This document shows, one piece after another, positions 23,768 to 23,899 of a stretch of DNA of 23,899 nt. The DNA is taken from NCBI GenBank assembly GCA_964353865.1, contig CAYGXJ010000065.1, positions 1-23,899 of the forward strand, given 5' to 3'. Each line of letters starts with the position of its first letter. Position 1 is the first letter of the stretch. The DNA is from RBG-16-64-43 sp964353865. GTDB lineage: Bacteria; Chloroflexota; Anaerolineae; Anaerolineales; RBG-16-64-43. Both the position numbers and the translations under genes were made by a program. The notes under the pieces are model-generated. The model saw nothing but the letters and a program-made list of their open reading frames with translations, searched no databases and had not been told where the DNA came from.

Positions 23768-23840
23768 TGGACCCAGAGGGATTCGAACCCTCGGCCTCCT
23801 CAATGCCATTGAGGCGCGCTCCCAACTGCGCTATGGGCCC
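23768..23840 (-). tRNA. tRNA-Ala (anticodon GGC)
   Basis: The minus strand folds into a complete 73-base cloverleaf. The acceptor stem is GGGCCCA with TGGGTCC (one G-U pair), and the D-arm stem is GCGC/GCGC. The anticodon stem CCTCA/TGAGG encloses loop ATGGCAT with anticodon GGC, and the T-arm is GAGGG-TTCGAAT-CCCTC. The discriminator is A, and the 3' CCA is not fully encoded (CC then T). Confidence 0.95.
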
Positions 23841-23880
23841 AGGATCAGTTGTGAAGGCCGGCGCTTGCGCTGACGGCCAG

Positions 23881-23899
23881 TGGACCTGGAGGGATTCGA
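23881..23899 (-). tRNA. 3' end of another tRNA, cut by the window edge
   Basis: On the minus strand the visible bases are most of a TTCGAAT T-loop, the T-stem half CCCTC, the acceptor half CAGGTCC and discriminator A. It lies 40 bases upstream of tRNA-Ala and is probably co-transcribed with it. The anticodon is outside the window, so its identity is unknown. Confidence 0.75.

Noticed and set aside
1..23899. CRISPR arrays, insertion sequences, phage or integrase genes
   Set aside because: I saw no regularly spaced repeats, no transposase or integrase sequence and no terminal inverted repeats. The tRNA-Ala gene has no visible attachment-site duplication in the window.

Overview
The window is about 23.9 kb of GC-rich bacterial DNA with tightly packed genes. 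A T-box leader in front of leuS, a MalT-like LuxR regulator, a double-GAF NarL-type histidine kinase and an SVGH-type LeuRS together suggest a Chloroflexota bacterium (Anaerolineae or a relative). That placement is inferred from gene style and has not been tested by a search.

Layout. (1) 1-2453, minus: a MalT-like LuxR ATPase regulator cut by the window edge. (2) 2454-2715: a divergent promoter region. It carries a perfect HutC/GntR-type operator (TGTATATACA) overlapping a TATAAT box just before the GntR start codon. (3) 2716-14319, plus: seven genes that read as one operon closed by a 12-bp-stem terminator at 14497-14524. They are a HutC-type GntR repressor, a 1308-residue four-domain fusion (FGGY kinase, D-2-hydroxyacid dehydrogenase, SCP2, class II aldolase), a tungsten-type aldehyde ferredoxin oxidoreductase, an MFS transporter, a class III aminotransferase, a membrane-embedded M28 peptidase and an HpnA-like epimerase/reductase. 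(4) 14570-16785, minus: an APH-fold kinase followed by a PHP-domain phosphoesterase broken by a frameshift. (5) 17303-17632, plus: a small CHPC thioredoxin with a clear terminator. (6) 17714-19935, minus: a double-GAF histidine kinase and a stand-alone receiver whose phospho-acceptor Asp is Glu. (7) 20262-23899, minus: leuS with a histone-like basic N-terminal tail, its T-box leader, tRNA-Ala(GGC) with its own terminator, and the 3' end of another tRNA.

How the genes may work together. The operon of region 3 is the most interesting part. A simple reading is that a sugar-like substrate enters through the MFS carrier and is phosphorylated by the kinase domain. The class II aldolase domain then splits it into a triose phosphate and an aldehyde. 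The aldehyde ferredoxin oxidoreductase oxidises the aldehyde, and the 2-hydroxyacid dehydrogenase and aminotransferase process the resulting hydroxy or keto acid. The SCP2 domain and the HpnA-like enzyme hint at a lipid or hydrophobic ligand. The substrate is unknown. The kinase domain resembles AI-2 kinase LsrK more than xylulokinase by eye, but this is not proof of an AI-2 substrate.
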